From Pedobacter segetis (lineage in GTDB: Bacteria > Bacteroidota > Bacteroidia > Sphingobacteriales > Sphingobacteriaceae): 64,000 nt of DNA. A program made the position numbers and the translations under genes. A model generated the notes under the pieces. That model was not told the origin of the DNA. It made no database searches and saw nothing but the letters and a program-made list of their open reading frames with translations. The DNA is taken from the NCBI RefSeq assembly GCF_016623585.1, contig NZ_JAEHFY010000020.1:28383-92382 (forward strand), in the 5' to 3' direction. Below, piece by piece: positions 42,814 through 53,150 of this stretch (position 1 is the first letter of the stretch; each line of letters starts with the position of its first letter).

Positions 42814-43554
42814 TCAATCCAATTCGCTCATCAACCGATGAAATAATTTTAATGCCTCTTTTTTGTTATCCGTTAAGCGATAATCTATTTTATGCATTAA
42901 GTAATCTACCAGGTCAAAATCTTTGCGCATATCCATGTTCTCGAAAATCTCAAGACGGCTATCTAACCCTAACTTCAAAGCTTGGTTTAATTTATGGATA
43001 AAAGCATCATCTAACTTTTTATTGCTTACCCAAGCGGCAAAAACAAATTCTAAACCGGTAAAATTTTTCCATTCTGCGGCTAGATCATATACAAAAGAAT
43101 GTTGATCTACTTTACCAAAGGTGCGATCGCCAATTTGTACAAAAGCTGTATTTGGGTGCGGCGAACGACCATATTCTTTTGCTTTTTCTACCAATTCTGG
43201 CTGTACTTTCCAATAATTTTTTAAAAGTACCAAGGCCAAGTTATTAGAAGATTTAGATTGAGGGTCTAATTGTAGGTATTTAACATCCTTTATAGGGCAA
43301 TTACTAAAAATAAAAACAGAGTTTACCTGCCCATTTGCACCGATACAATAATCAGAAATAATATGGTGCTCTGGTAAATCTATAATAGCGGCAACAGGTA
43401 TCAAACCAATATCAACCTTGTCTTCTATCAACTTTTGGGCGCATAAACTAGGTACGTCCAAACTTAGAATGATATCTTTTTTTATGGGATGATGTTGTAA
43501 ACCAAATATAAAAGGAATGGTATTGGTGTAGCTTACGGCTGATATTTTAATCAT
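42814..43554 (-). CDS. mqnA: Chorismate dehydratase (futalosine pathway)
   Basis: A 246-residue enzyme that dehydrates chorismate to 3-enolpyruvoyl-benzoate, the first step of the futalosine route to menaquinone. ISAVSYTNTIPFIFGL at the start, VDIGLIPVAAI and DPQSKSSNNLALVLL are typical MqnA wording in the periplasmic-binding-protein-like fold. It overlaps the phosphatase gene by 4 bases and completes the mqnE-phosphatase-mqnA operon. Confidence 0.92.
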   Translation of the reverse strand: MIKISAVSYTNTIPFIFGLQHHPIKKDIILSLDVPSLCAQKLIEDKVDIGLIPVAAIIDLPEHHIISDYCIGANGQVNSVFIFSNCPIKDVKYLQLDPQSKSSNNLALVLLKNYWKVQPELVEKAKEYGRSPHPNTAFVQIGDRTFGKVDQHSFVYDLAAEWKNFTGLEFVFAAWVSNKKLDDAFIHKLNQALKLGLDSRLEIFENMDMRKDFDLVDYLMHKIDYRLTDNKKEALKLFHRLMSELD

Positions 43555-44177
43555 AAATCTTTTAGGTGCGCTACATTATTAAAAGTTTGGATCGTAAAGT
43601 CTTTACCATCATAATCTAATATATAAAGAGAAGTGTTTTTATGTGGATATTCATCCATGTGGTCTAAAGATTGTTTCATCAATTGGCACAGTAAAAGTCG
43701 CATTGCCCTGCCATGCATACAAATCAAAACCGTTTTTTCATCTTTATGGCTCATAATTTCCTTCATGGCATTGGCTTGTCTCGTAAAAACCTCGTTAGGG
43801 CTTTCGCCTCCTTCAAATTTCTCGTCATAGCTGCCCTCTGCCCAATGTGCAATCAATTTTTTAAAATCATCACGTAACTCTGGCGTACTATTTTGCCCTT
43901 CATGTATTCCCCAAGCCAGCTCATCCAAACCTGCCAAACGTTCCCAAGGCAAACCAGCATCAATAAATTTAGCTACTGTTTGCTCTGTGCGTACTAAAGT
44001 AGAGGTGTACAATTTATCAAACGGAACATTTTTATACATTTCATAAAACGCATTACCTTGCGCTATACCTGTTAAGTTTAGAGGAGAGTTTACCCCCCTT
44101 CCTTGCACCACCCCGTTTTTATTCAAATCTGTTTCGCCGTGGCGAATTATATAAAGTTTCTTTTGTATTTCGCTCAT
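43551..44177 (-). CDS. Histidine phosphatase superfamily protein in the menaquinone operon
   Basis: A 208-residue phosphatase. The catalytic RHG motif lies in LYIIRHGETDLNKNG, the proton donor region in GLDELAWGIHEGQN and the second His in VLICMHGRAMRLLL. Members act on phosphorylated metabolites or phosphoglycerate; the substrate here is unknown. Four bases separate it from mqnE, and it overlaps mqnA by 4, so it is coupled to the futalosine genes. Whether it serves the pathway is unclear. Confidence 0.9.
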   Translation of the reverse strand: MSEIQKKLYIIRHGETDLNKNGVVQGRGVNSPLNLTGIAQGNAFYEMYKNVPFDKLYTSTLVRTEQTVAKFIDAGLPWERLAGLDELAWGIHEGQNSTPELRDDFKKLIAHWAEGSYDEKFEGGESPNEVFTRQANAMKEIMSHKDEKTVLICMHGRAMRLLLCQLMKQSLDHMDEYPHKNTSLYILDYDGKDFTIQTFNNVAHLKDL

Positions 44178-44181
44178 TAAA

Positions 44182-45375
44182 TCAATTTAAAACAGGTAAG
44201 GCGTAATATTTTGGTTTTATCTCGTCCTCAAAAACCACGTTCTCATAATCGGTAACAACATGATAAAGCGTATCCCTTTCTACAGGCTTTCTACCAACTT
44301 CCTTTATCAATTTTACCAAATCTTTGGTACTCATGGCCGGGTGTTGTTCTTCTGCACCAGCCATGGCATATATTTTTGTGGTATCGTCTAAAGTACCGTC
44401 AATATCATCAACACCAAAATTTAGGGAGAGTTGTGCCGTGTTTCGGCTGATCATGGCCCAATAAGCTTTTATATGATCAAAATTATCGAGGTAGATCCTA
44501 GAAATGGCATAATTACGCAAATCCTCTACCACGGTAGATTCTGGCACATTAGACATCTGATTATCTTGATTTCTGAATTTTAAAGGGATAAAAGTTTGGA
44601 AACCACCCGTTTTATCTTGTAGATCCCTTAACCTTTCGAGGTGATCAACCCTGTGCCAAAACCGCTCGATATGTCCATAAAGCATAGTGGCATTAGAGCG
44701 CATCCCTAATTTATGCCATTCTTCGTGTATCTGCAACCATTGATCTGCGTTACATTTATCTTTTGCTATCTGCTCCCTAATTTCTGGATGAAAAATTTCT
44801 GCTCCACCACCGGGCATAGATCCTAAACCAGCTTCTTTCATCAATTTCATGCCAGTTGCGTAATCTACTTTTGCCTTCTTAAAAATATAATGGTATTCTA
44901 CTGGTGTTAAAGCTTTTATATGTAAATCTGGGCGATGCTTTTTAATCTCTAAAAATAATTTTTGATAGAAGGCCATATCATATTGAGGCAATACCCCACC
45001 CACAATATGTGCTTCGGTAACCGGTTCATCATCATATTTCTTTACGATGTTGAGCATATCTTCCAAAGTATATTCCCAACCTTCAGAGCGCTCTTTGATC
45101 AACACAGAATAAGAACAAAACTTACAGTCATAAACACAAAGATTAGTGGGTTCTATATGGAAATTCCTGTTAAAGTAGGTGCTGTTCCCATGTCGCTTTT
45201 CGCGGATATAATTTGCGAGAACGCCTACGAAAGGCAAATCGCAATGCTCAAAAAGATAAACGCCTTCATCAAAAGAAATACGCTGGTTTCCTTTTACTTT
45301 TTGGGCGATTATCCGATGTTTTTGTGGTAAGTTTTTATCTTGAAGAATGGTAACTAACTGATGTTCTGAATTCAT
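44182..45375 (-). CDS. mqnE: Aminofutalosine synthase, radical SAM
   Basis: A 397-residue radical SAM enzyme that joins the MqnA product to S-adenosylmethionine, giving aminofutalosine. The cluster motif C-x3-C-x2-C lies in NLCVYDCKFCSY. EAHIVGGVLPQYDM and GLGSMPGGGAEIFHPEIR are the wording of MqnE rather than MqnC. MqnB, MqnC and MqnD genes are not in the window. It is the first gene of the operon. Confidence 0.92.
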   Translation of the reverse strand: MNSEHQLVTILQDKNLPQKHRIIAQKVKGNQRISFDEGVYLFEHCDLPFVGVLANYIREKRHGNSTYFNRNFHIEPTNLCVYDCKFCSYSVLIKERSEGWEYTLEDMLNIVKKYDDEPVTEAHIVGGVLPQYDMAFYQKLFLEIKKHRPDLHIKALTPVEYHYIFKKAKVDYATGMKLMKEAGLGSMPGGGAEIFHPEIREQIAKDKCNADQWLQIHEEWHKLGMRSNATMLYGHIERFWHRVDHLERLRDLQDKTGGFQTFIPLKFRNQDNQMSNVPESTVVEDLRNYAISRIYLDNFDHIKAYWAMISRNTAQLSLNFGVDDIDGTLDDTTKIYAMAGAEEQHPAMSTKDLVKLIKEVGRKPVERDTLYHVVTDYENVVFEDEIKPKYYALPVLN

Positions 45376-45482
45376 GTTCTTGAATTTTGCGCAAATTAAT
45401 AAAATTACCTTTTTATTGCGTGATTTGAATGTAAAACAAGAATGCTTTTATTAAGTTTGAGACAATATCGAAAATCATTATC

Positions 45483-46595
45483 ATGAAAGTTGAGACCAAG
45501 GCCATCCATGCCGGAAACAAACAAGATCAAAGTACCAAAGCAGCTATACAACCCATTGTACTTTCTACCACTTTTGAGCGAGGCGAAAATGGCGATTATC
45601 CCGGAGGCTTTATGTATTCTAGGGCAGATAATCCTAACAGAAAATCTTTAGAGAATGTAATTGCGGCTTTAGAAAACGGTGCCGATGCTTGTGCTTTCTC
45701 TTCTGGAAACGCGGCAGGAATGTCGGTTTTCCAAGCGTTGGAGCCCGGGAGCCATATTATTGGCCCTGACGATATGTACCATGGTTTAAGAAATCAGTTA
45801 AAATTGATGTTTAAAGGGATTTTAACTTTCGATTTTATTAATCTAACCGATATTGAACTCATCTATAATTCGATTAAAAGAGAAACAAAATTGATCTGGG
45901 CAGAAACTCCCTCAAACCCGTTATTGAAATTATGTGATATTGAAGCTCTTGCCCACATCGCCAAAGAACACCAATTGATCTTCGCTATCGATAATACTTT
46001 TGCTTCTCCAATTTGCCAACAACCGTTAAGTTTAGGGGCAGATATTGTGATGCACTCTACCACAAAATTCTTGAACGGACATTCTGATGTTTCTGGCGGC
46101 GTTCTGATTACCAAAGAAAAAGACGCTTTTTGGGAAAAGATAAAAATAGTACAAGGTTATGGAGGTGCAATCCCCGCCCCTTTTGATTGTTATATGATTA
46201 CCAGGGGGATAAAAACACTGCCTTACCGTATGCGTGGCCACGTTGCAAATGCTCAAGCCTTAGCCGAGTATTTAGAGAACCATGAAGCTGTAGAAGCTGT
46301 TTTTTATCCCGGTTTAAAATCTCACCCACAACATGAGTTGGCTACAAAGCAAATGCTTTCTTACGGAGGGATGTTATCTTTTCTATTGAAAGATGGAGAA
46401 GAAAAAGCAAAACAAGTGGTTAATAACCTTAAAGTTTTTACCCAAGCCACCAGTTTGGGAGGAGTAGAAAGTTTGATAGAACATCGCTATTCTGTTGAAG
46501 GACAAGATACCAAGACACCAAAAAACTTATTGCGGGTTTCTGTTGGTTTAGAGCATATAGATGATTTAATGGCTGATTTGGAAAGCGTTTTATAA
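45483..46595 (+). CDS. Cys/Met-metabolism PLP enzyme (cystathionine synthase/lyase type)
   Basis: A 370-residue gamma-family PLP enzyme. MKVETKAIHAGNKQDQSTKA starts it, with SRADNPNRKSLENVIAALE, CAFSSGNAAGMS and the PLP lysine in MHSTTKFLNGHSDVSGG. Family members are cystathionine gamma-synthase, beta-lyase or gamma-lyase, and sequence alone does not separate them. It is not adjacent to metY but shares the sulfur context of the region. It appears monocistronic. Confidence 0.88.
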   Translation: MKVETKAIHAGNKQDQSTKAAIQPIVLSTTFERGENGDYPGGFMYSRADNPNRKSLENVIAALENGADACAFSSGNAAGMSVFQALEPGSHIIGPDDMYHGLRNQLKLMFKGILTFDFINLTDIELIYNSIKRETKLIWAETPSNPLLKLCDIEALAHIAKEHQLIFAIDNTFASPICQQPLSLGADIVMHSTTKFLNGHSDVSGGVLITKEKDAFWEKIKIVQGYGGAIPAPFDCYMITRGIKTLPYRMRGHVANAQALAEYLENHEAVEAVFYPGLKSHPQHELATKQMLSYGGMLSFLLKDGEEKAKQVVNNLKVFTQATSLGGVESLIEHRYSVEGQDTKTPKNLLRVSVGLEHIDDLMADLESVL

Positions 46596-46662
46596 AAATA
46601 TCCTCCTGTTAAGATAGAATGTCATAAATTTATATCTATTTTTATCTGATAAAATACTTTTA

Positions 46663-47052
46663 ATGTTTACGGTAGAACAAATTGAGCAGGCTCATGATAA
46701 AGTGAAATCTGGTGCAGATTTTCCAAAATATATCCAAGAAATAAAAAAATTGGGTGTAACCGGGTTTGAAACTTGGGTTAAGGATAGCCAAACCATCTAT
46801 TTTGGAGATGCCGATTTCCAAACGGCTTCCGATCCTAAATACATTGAGCTAACCATTGCAGATAAAAGCGATAAAAATCTTTTTACCAATTATTTAAAGA
46901 TTCATCAAAAAGGGGAAACCGATTATTTTACTTTTTGTAAGCATTGTGCAAAAACCGGGATAGAAAAATGGTTGGTTTCACTTAAAACAATGACTTGCAT
47001 ATATTTAGATAAAGCAGGGAAAGAAATTTTATTAGAAAAAATACCTGCTTAG
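46663..47052 (+). CDS. DUF1398-family protein
   Basis: A 129-residue cytoplasmic protein. MFTVEQIEQAHDKVKSGADF and GVTGFETWVKDSQTIYFGD match DUF1398, a family of unknown function sometimes named as phage envelope-like. CKHCAKTGIEKWLV and MTCIYLDKAG fit as well. No metal centre beyond a single CxxC is visible. It follows the PLP enzyme by 67 bases, possibly on the same transcript. Confidence 0.75.
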   Translation: MFTVEQIEQAHDKVKSGADFPKYIQEIKKLGVTGFETWVKDSQTIYFGDADFQTASDPKYIELTIADKSDKNLFTNYLKIHQKGETDYFTFCKHCAKTGIEKWLVSLKTMTCIYLDKAGKEILLEKIPA

Positions 47053-47224
47053 ATCATAGTTTACAACACCAACATCATTCCCTTTTTTCCCCAAAAAACC
47101 CCTCTTTTGGGAAATATAATCCCACCAAAACAATCAACAGCTTCATCTGATAACATTTAAACATCGATTTTAAAAGAAGCCCGATAGTTGTAAAGTAATT
47201 AACATACAAATCTAATCTCGAAAG

Positions 47225-47635
47225 ATGTTAATACTAAAAAGAAATTTCCTACTGGTGTCTTTAGCTATCATTAGCTTGTTTGGTTGTAAAAAAAATGACA
47301 GTGCAATAAAAGACCAAGACCCAACATCATTAAACAAAATAAAAGTGAGCTCTTCATTTGATTGGACAACTTACCAAAAAGTTAAGTTTAATGTTAAAGG
47401 CATTCCGTTGTTAGCTGCAGAAAAAAACATTCTTTCTGTTACAAGTTTAGATGATAAAGAAGTTTTCTTAACGGGATACTACAGCATGGGAGAGAATATT
47501 TCTGAAGAATTCAAAATCCCAAAAATAGTTGATCAAGTTAAGGTAACCTTTGGTAGTATAAGTAAAACCGTTCTGGTTGTTGATCAAAATATAGATTTTT
47601 CTTACATTTCTGATGCCCCTCAAGGTAATAACTAA
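47225..47635 (+). CDS. Hypothetical lipoprotein upstream of the LruC protein
   Basis: A 136-residue lipoprotein: MLILKRNFLLVSLAIISLFGC ends in lipobox LFGC (C21). The mature part (SSFDWTTYQKVKFNVKGIPL, EEFKIPKIVDQVKVTFG) looks like one beta-sandwich domain. It is not recognised by name. Its stop lies 13 bases before the LruC gene start, so the two are probably expressed together at the cell surface. Confidence 0.72.
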   Translation: MLILKRNFLLVSLAIISLFGCKKNDSAIKDQDPTSLNKIKVSSSFDWTTYQKVKFNVKGIPLLAAEKNILSVTSLDDKEVFLTGYYSMGENISEEFKIPKIVDQVKVTFGSISKTVLVVDQNIDFSYISDAPQGNN

Positions 47636-47648
47636 CATTTATTTAAAC

Positions 47649-49091
47649 ATGAAAAAGATATTTACTTTAGTTTTTCTATCATTTGCCACACAGGCAATAT
47701 TTGCACAAAGACCTGTAACGTTAGATTGCGAAAGTGGGAACAGAAATAACGATGCTGCCGTATGTTGGGAGTTTCCGGGAACCATCCATTCTAGTATATC
47801 TGCAATAAGCGGTAAATATTCTTCAAGAACAGGGCCGCTTTCTGATGGGATATATTTCCCAGATGGTGTTAAATCTCCTTGGATGAAATTTGACGGTACT
47901 GGCTCTATAAAATGGAAAATGAAATTAGAGAAGTGGACAGACGTAAAATACAGAGAGTTCGCTTTAATAAAAGTAGCACCAGATGATACTACCGATACCA
48001 TTTTTAGGTATGATTTTACAAGTGCAAATGCAGAAAACATCTATAACGGAAACATCAAAATCAATTTTAGCGGTATTTATAAATTAAAGTTTTTCTTTAT
48101 TGGCGAGGGAGGAACCACCAGAGGCATTTTAGATGATATTATAATTGATGGCACTTATTGGTCTTCGCCTTCTAATAGTTGCAACCCTATTGCCCCCGAT
48201 CCTCAAAATGGCGATGATGATGGTGATGGTGTGCCAAATAATAAAGATGCCTATCCAAAAGATCCAACTTTAGCCTTTGAATGTTATTACCCGGCAAACA
48301 TTGGCAACGGAACCCTAATGTTTGAAGATTTATGGCCAAAAAAAGGCGATTACGATTTGAATGATCTGGTTGCAGAATACAAGATCAGGTTTAGGTATAA
48401 CTCAAAAAATATTTTGGTTGATGCGGAAATGGAAATAGCTCTAAAAGCATTGGGAGCAGGTAATTCTAATGGTTTAATGTATCAATTTGATAAAATCAAG
48501 AGTGATCAGATCGAAAGCGTTACTGGATCAAAAATTACAGGCAATATTGTAACCTTAGCACCTAACGGCGTAGAAAGCGGCCAAAAATACGCCAATATCT
48601 TAATTTTTGATAACGGGAACGCTATAATGCCAAACGGCGATAATGCCAGATCTAATGTTACCAATGTAGAACCTAACTCACCCTATATTATACCACAAAA
48701 GGTTATTGTTGATATAGTTTTTAAAACAGATGCCGCTCATGCGGTTCATTATACAGATTTAAACTTTAACCCTTATCTTATCGCAAACCAGAAAAGGGGC
48801 GTAGAGATACACCTTCCGGGATTTGTTCCATCAGATAAGGCAGACAAATCTATATTTGGGACCTATGATGATGATACTCATGTATCAACCAAAAAATATT
48901 ATCAAACAAGGGATAACCTGCCTTGGGCAATTGATATAAACACCGAAATTCCTTACTTGCAAGAGCAAAAAGAAATTACAACGGGTTATAGCAAATTTTT
49001 ACAATGGGCTTTAAGCAATGGTAAACAATTTAATGATTGGTATTTGAACAAACCTGGCTACAGAAACAATGGTAATTTGTATATAAGATAG
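47649..49091 (+). CDS. LruC-domain secreted protein
   Basis: A 480-residue exported protein. The signal MKKIFTLVFLSFATQAIFA precedes a ~150-residue beta domain (CESGNRNNDAAVCWEFPG, GKYSSRTGPLSD). A Ca-binding thrombospondin-type stretch NGDDDGDGVPNNKDAYP follows near residue 195, then the LruC domain (~215-470; LMFEDLWPKKGDYDLNDLV). The start at 47649 is chosen because the longer frame overlaps the lipoprotein gene and hides the signal. The function is unknown; surface adhesion or polymer binding is a guess. Confidence 0.82.
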   Translation: MKKIFTLVFLSFATQAIFAQRPVTLDCESGNRNNDAAVCWEFPGTIHSSISAISGKYSSRTGPLSDGIYFPDGVKSPWMKFDGTGSIKWKMKLEKWTDVKYREFALIKVAPDDTTDTIFRYDFTSANAENIYNGNIKINFSGIYKLKFFFIGEGGTTRGILDDIIIDGTYWSSPSNSCNPIAPDPQNGDDDGDGVPNNKDAYPKDPTLAFECYYPANIGNGTLMFEDLWPKKGDYDLNDLVAEYKIRFRYNSKNILVDAEMEIALKALGAGNSNGLMYQFDKIKSDQIESVTGSKITGNIVTLAPNGVESGQKYANILIFDNGNAIMPNGDNARSNVTNVEPNSPYIIPQKVIVDIVFKTDAAHAVHYTDLNFNPYLIANQKRGVEIHLPGFVPSDKADKSIFGTYDDDTHVSTKKYYQTRDNLPWAIDINTEIPYLQEQKEITTGYSKFLQWALSNGKQFNDWYLNKPGYRNNGNLYIR

Positions 49092-49394
49092 TTTTATTCT
49101 TTAAAGGTATTTTTTAAAAGCCGTAGAATTTTTTCTCGGCTTTTTTTATTCTATAGCTTTTAGAGTTTTAATGGTTCACTAGGCAATGGATATATCTTTT
49201 ATCTTTCTTATGCTTCGTCTGCGCTCATGAAAACATATAAAAAGATATTGTTTTAATCCCTAATGCTCTTCTTTAATAAAGTTTATAATTTAAATTATTA
49301 ATATCAAAACAATCCGTTTAACGATACAAAACAATGATTATCAAATATTTATAAATTTATTTTTAAAATTACCAAAATTAAAATAAAATATAAT
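49092..49394. other. Gene-free region before the SAM riboswitch
   Basis: About 300 bases of very AT-rich DNA. It holds the LruC terminator (49116-49147) and, at its right end, the promoter of the riboswitch transcript. No ORF was supported. Confidence 0.4.
49116..49147 (+). terminator. Terminator of the LruC gene
   Basis: AAAAGCCG and AGAA (49116-49128) pair with TTCT and CGGCTTTT (49133-49144), with one bulged base, then a T run. It lies 25 bases after the stop codon. Confidence 0.7.
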
Positions 49395-49426
49395 TTGGTA
49401 ATCACAATGTTTACACCTTATATTCG
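49395..49426 (+). promoter_or_regulatory. Probable promoter of the SAM riboswitch transcript
   Basis: TTG at 49395-49397 and TATATTCG at 49419-49426 are 21 bases apart. The -7 box differs from TAnnTTTG at one base. It would start RNA about 50 bases before the riboswitch. Confidence 0.45.
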
Positions 49427-49479
49427 CAATATAATTTGGTTGAGATACCAAAATCAATTCCTCTTCAAAAAAGGTCTTG

Positions 49480-49580
49480 GTTTATAAAGAAGTGGCGAGA
49501 GATTAGGCTCACAGACCCACTGGCAACCCTTAGCATAAAAGAGAAGGTGCCAATTCCTAGCCCCACGGGGAGATATAAAT
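49480..49580 (+). promoter_or_regulatory. SAM-I (S-box) riboswitch
   Basis: The aptamer reads AGTGGCGAGAGATTAGGCTC, then CCACTGGCAACC, then AAGGTGCCAATTCC and finally AGATATAAA. These match the conserved S-box core, including GGCAACC and AAGGTGCnAAnTCC. P1 can form from TTTATA (49481-49486) with TATAAA (49574-49579), and P2 from AGTGG (49491-49495) with CCACT (49517-49521). High SAM should shut off the genes downstream. It lies upstream of a small Cys-rich ORF and metY. No classic terminator is visible between aptamer and ORF, so translational control is possible. Confidence 0.9.
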
Positions 49581-49590
49581 TTTTTAAGAC

Positions 49591-49698
49591 ATGAAAACAA
49601 ACAACTCAAATCCTAAAATTTTAGCTGCCTCAAAAGAGGTAAAGTTTGTAACCATATCATTTAGTTTTGCTATGTGTATGTGTTACTGCATTAGCTAA
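49591..49698 (+). CDS. Small Cys/Met-rich leader ORF between riboswitch and metY
   Basis: An ORF of 35 codons, starting 11 bases after the riboswitch, too short for standard gene calls. The peptide begins MKTNNSNPKILAASKEVK, has a hydrophobic stretch FVTISFSF and ends AMCMCYCIS: three Cys and two Met among its last eight residues. The layout matches a leader peptide whose stalling on scarce Cys/Met would control downstream metY (ATG at 49808). It could also be a small membrane peptide. No family is recognised. Confidence 0.5.
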   Translation: MKTNNSNPKILAASKEVKFVTISFSFAMCMCYCIS

Positions 49699-49795
49699 TC
49701 TTAAAATCAATTGTTTTAGCCATTTAAGGCATCATTACAATTAAACCTTAGGTACATTTAATCAATAGTTCAAAGATCAATTATTTTATCATTAA

Positions 49796-51112
<1,317 letters not shown>

Positions 51113-51284
51113 ATAGCGTTTAAAGAATAAAATTTAGTTTGAATCTGCGGCAGATAATTTCAACCAAGTAGAACATAGAGTTCGCAGAGTTGGGTGGTAA
51201 GAATTTGAAAAAGCAGTTTAATGTCAGTAAAAATCTGTAGCAAATATCTAAACAACAAAGTTTAGGTTTGATCGAGTTCTAAAA

Positions 51285-51422
51285 GGCGTTAACGATTGGG
51301 ACGGCATCCCCGCCTGTTTTTCGGGCAGGCTTTTTTTGTCATCCTGAACGGAGTTGAAGGAAGGCAAATAAAAAGATATAGTAGAAAGCCCACCTGTACG
51401 GGCAAGCTTGTTAAAACGCACA
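51285..51422 (+). repeat. Interspersed ~120-bp repeat, copy with altered centre
   Basis: GGCGTTAACGATTGGGACGG and CATCCCCGCCTG with TTCGGGCAGGC form the left part; GGGCAAGCTTGTTAAAACGC the right. The middle is replaced by GTCATCCTGAACGGAGTTG-type text, unlike copies B and D. It lies between metY and hom. Confidence 0.65.
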
Positions 51423-51471
51423 AAAAATCCCCTTCGTTAATTGTAAGAGGTATAAATAAAAAGAATATAAA

Positions 51472-52665
51472 ATGAGTAAAAAATTAAATATAGGTTTATT
51501 TGGGTTTGGAGTTGTAGGGCAAGGTTTGTACGATATTTCTTTAAGCAGAAACTTGAATTTAGAATTTAAGAAAATTGCGATAAAAGACCCCACAAAAAAA
51601 AGGACTTTACCAGAAAACCTCTTTACAACCGATAAATGGGAGATTTTAAAAAACCCAGAGATCAATACCATTATTGAGTTGATAAATGATGCCGAAGCCG
51701 CTTTTGAGATTGTTTCTTACGCTTTGCAAAACGGCAAAAACGTAGTTTCTGCCAATAAAAAAATGATTGCCGAGCATTTGGATGAGTTGGTGGCTTTCCA
51801 AAAAGAACATGGTACTTCGTTATTATATGAAGGTGCGGTTTGTGGCAGCATCCCTATCATAAGAAACTTAGAAGAATATTATGATAACGAGTTACTTTTT
51901 GCAGTTTCGGGAATTTTTAATGGCTCGTCTAACTTTATCTTATCTAAAGTTTTTAACGAAAACCAGTCTTATGCCAATGCTTTAAAGGAAGCGCAAGATT
52001 TAGGTTTTGCAGAAACCGATCCAACTTTAGATGTTGGTGGTTATGATGCCAAATATAAAGTTGCAATAGCCGCTGCACATGCCTACGGTTTGTTTGTAGA
52101 TCCTAAAAAAATCATGAATATCGGGATCCAAAATTTGCAGTTGAGCGATTTGCAATATGCTAGGGAAAAAGGTCAAAAGATAAAATTGGTGCCTGTTGCC
52201 AAAAAACAGAACAACAAAGAAGTAAGTATTTATGTATTGCCAAAATTGGTTAAGAAAGAAGATTTTTTGTTTAATGTAGAGAACGAATACAATGGGGTTA
52301 GCGTACAGGCTGCATTTGCAGATCAACAATTCTTTTTTGGCAAAGGTGCGGGCGGGCATGCTACTGGTGCGGCTGTTTTTTCTGATGTTTCTGCTTTACG
52401 GTATGGGTATCGATATGAGTATAAAAAAGCTAAGATAGAAACGAAGGTAGCTTTTAACAATGAAGAGATCTTACAGGTTTATTTACGCTTTAACCAAGAA
52501 GGTTTGGTTGATAAACTTCCCTTTTTGGATATCATAGAAACATTTTCTTCAAAAGATTACCACTATGTGATTGGTAATATTAAACTAGATGATATTGCAA
52601 AGGCAAAAGATTTGATTTTAAATGATGGCGCTTTTATAGCCGATACCGGCAATTATAGAGCTTAA
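51472..52665 (+). CDS. hom: Homoserine dehydrogenase
   Basis: A 397-residue NAD(P)-dependent enzyme that reduces aspartate semialdehyde to homoserine, the branch point for methionine and threonine. IGLFGFGVVGQGLYDI holds the GxGxxG nucleotide motif, VVSANKKMIAEHLDEL follows, and the catalytic domain has YEGAVCGSIPIIRNLEEY, GIFNGSSNFILSKVF and EAQDLGFAETDPTLDVGGYD. No aspartokinase fusion or ACT domain is present. It supplies homoserine for the metY route. Confidence 0.93.
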   Translation: MSKKLNIGLFGFGVVGQGLYDISLSRNLNLEFKKIAIKDPTKKRTLPENLFTTDKWEILKNPEINTIIELINDAEAAFEIVSYALQNGKNVVSANKKMIAEHLDELVAFQKEHGTSLLYEGAVCGSIPIIRNLEEYYDNELLFAVSGIFNGSSNFILSKVFNENQSYANALKEAQDLGFAETDPTLDVGGYDAKYKVAIAAAHAYGLFVDPKKIMNIGIQNLQLSDLQYAREKGQKIKLVPVAKKQNNKEVSIYVLPKLVKKEDFLFNVENEYNGVSVQAAFADQQFFFGKGAGGHATGAAVFSDVSALRYGYRYEYKKAKIETKVAFNNEEILQVYLRFNQEGLVDKLPFLDIIETFSSKDYHYVIGNIKLDDIAKAKDLILNDGAFIADTGNYRA

Positions 52666-52694
52666 AGATTTTTTTGATTAATTTTTGTTCAAAG

Positions 52695-52720
52695 GCCGAT
52701 AAGAAATTATCGGCTTTTTG
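52695..52720 (+). terminator. Terminator of hom
   Basis: GCCGATAA-GAAA-TTATCGGC (52695-52714) is followed by TTTTTGG, a perfect 8-bp stem with a tetraloop, 30 bases after the stop. Confidence 0.88.
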
Positions 52721-52883
52721 GTTTAATAGCCTTTAATACGGTTTTTGGAACGTTTTTTACCAAAAGCAAAAGAGCAGAAAATAAAATCATCAGCGTTAAG
52801 CATTGTTACCAAATCTCTATCGATAGTGTTACTGCTCTTATAAACCACTCTTTATTAGCTGATTAATATTAATTGATTACTCA

Positions 52884-52924
52884 TAAAAAAATCGGTCTGC
52901 ATTTTCAACAGACCGATTTTTTTA
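52884..52924 (-). terminator. Terminator of the nrdB-nrdA-CWC operon
   Basis: AAAAAATCGGTCTG pairs with CAGACCGATTTTTTT around CATTTTCAA, with T runs for both strands. It directly abuts the stop codon of the CWC gene on the minus strand. Confidence 0.85.
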
Positions 52925-53137
52925 TTTGCCCTCAATTGAGGTTTGGTATTCTTGCCTCAACTCATGCAAACAAGCCAAACAAATACAATCTTCATAACCT
53001 TCTTCGGCAATGTATTGTAATTCGTTTAAGTTAAGCTGGATCTGCGAACATTGGCATTGTGTAAAGTTATTAGCCTTACACTCTATCTTTTTGCCACAGC
53101 GCCCACATGGGATACACTCATGTTTGGTATATTCCAT
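52922..53137 (-). CDS. Cysteine-rich CWC-family zinc protein
   Basis: A 71-residue protein with nine cysteines. The pattern CGRCGKKIECKANNFTQCQC and EDCICLACLHELRQ matches the cysteine-rich CWC family, thought to bind zinc. It follows nrdA by 13 bases on the same strand, and the operon terminator abuts its stop. A role beside ribonucleotide reductase is suggested only by position. Confidence 0.8.
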   Translation of the reverse strand: MEYTKHECIPCGRCGKKIECKANNFTQCQCSQIQLNLNELQYIAEEGYEDCICLACLHELRQEYQTSIEGK

Positions 53138-53150
53138 GGCAATTTATCTT

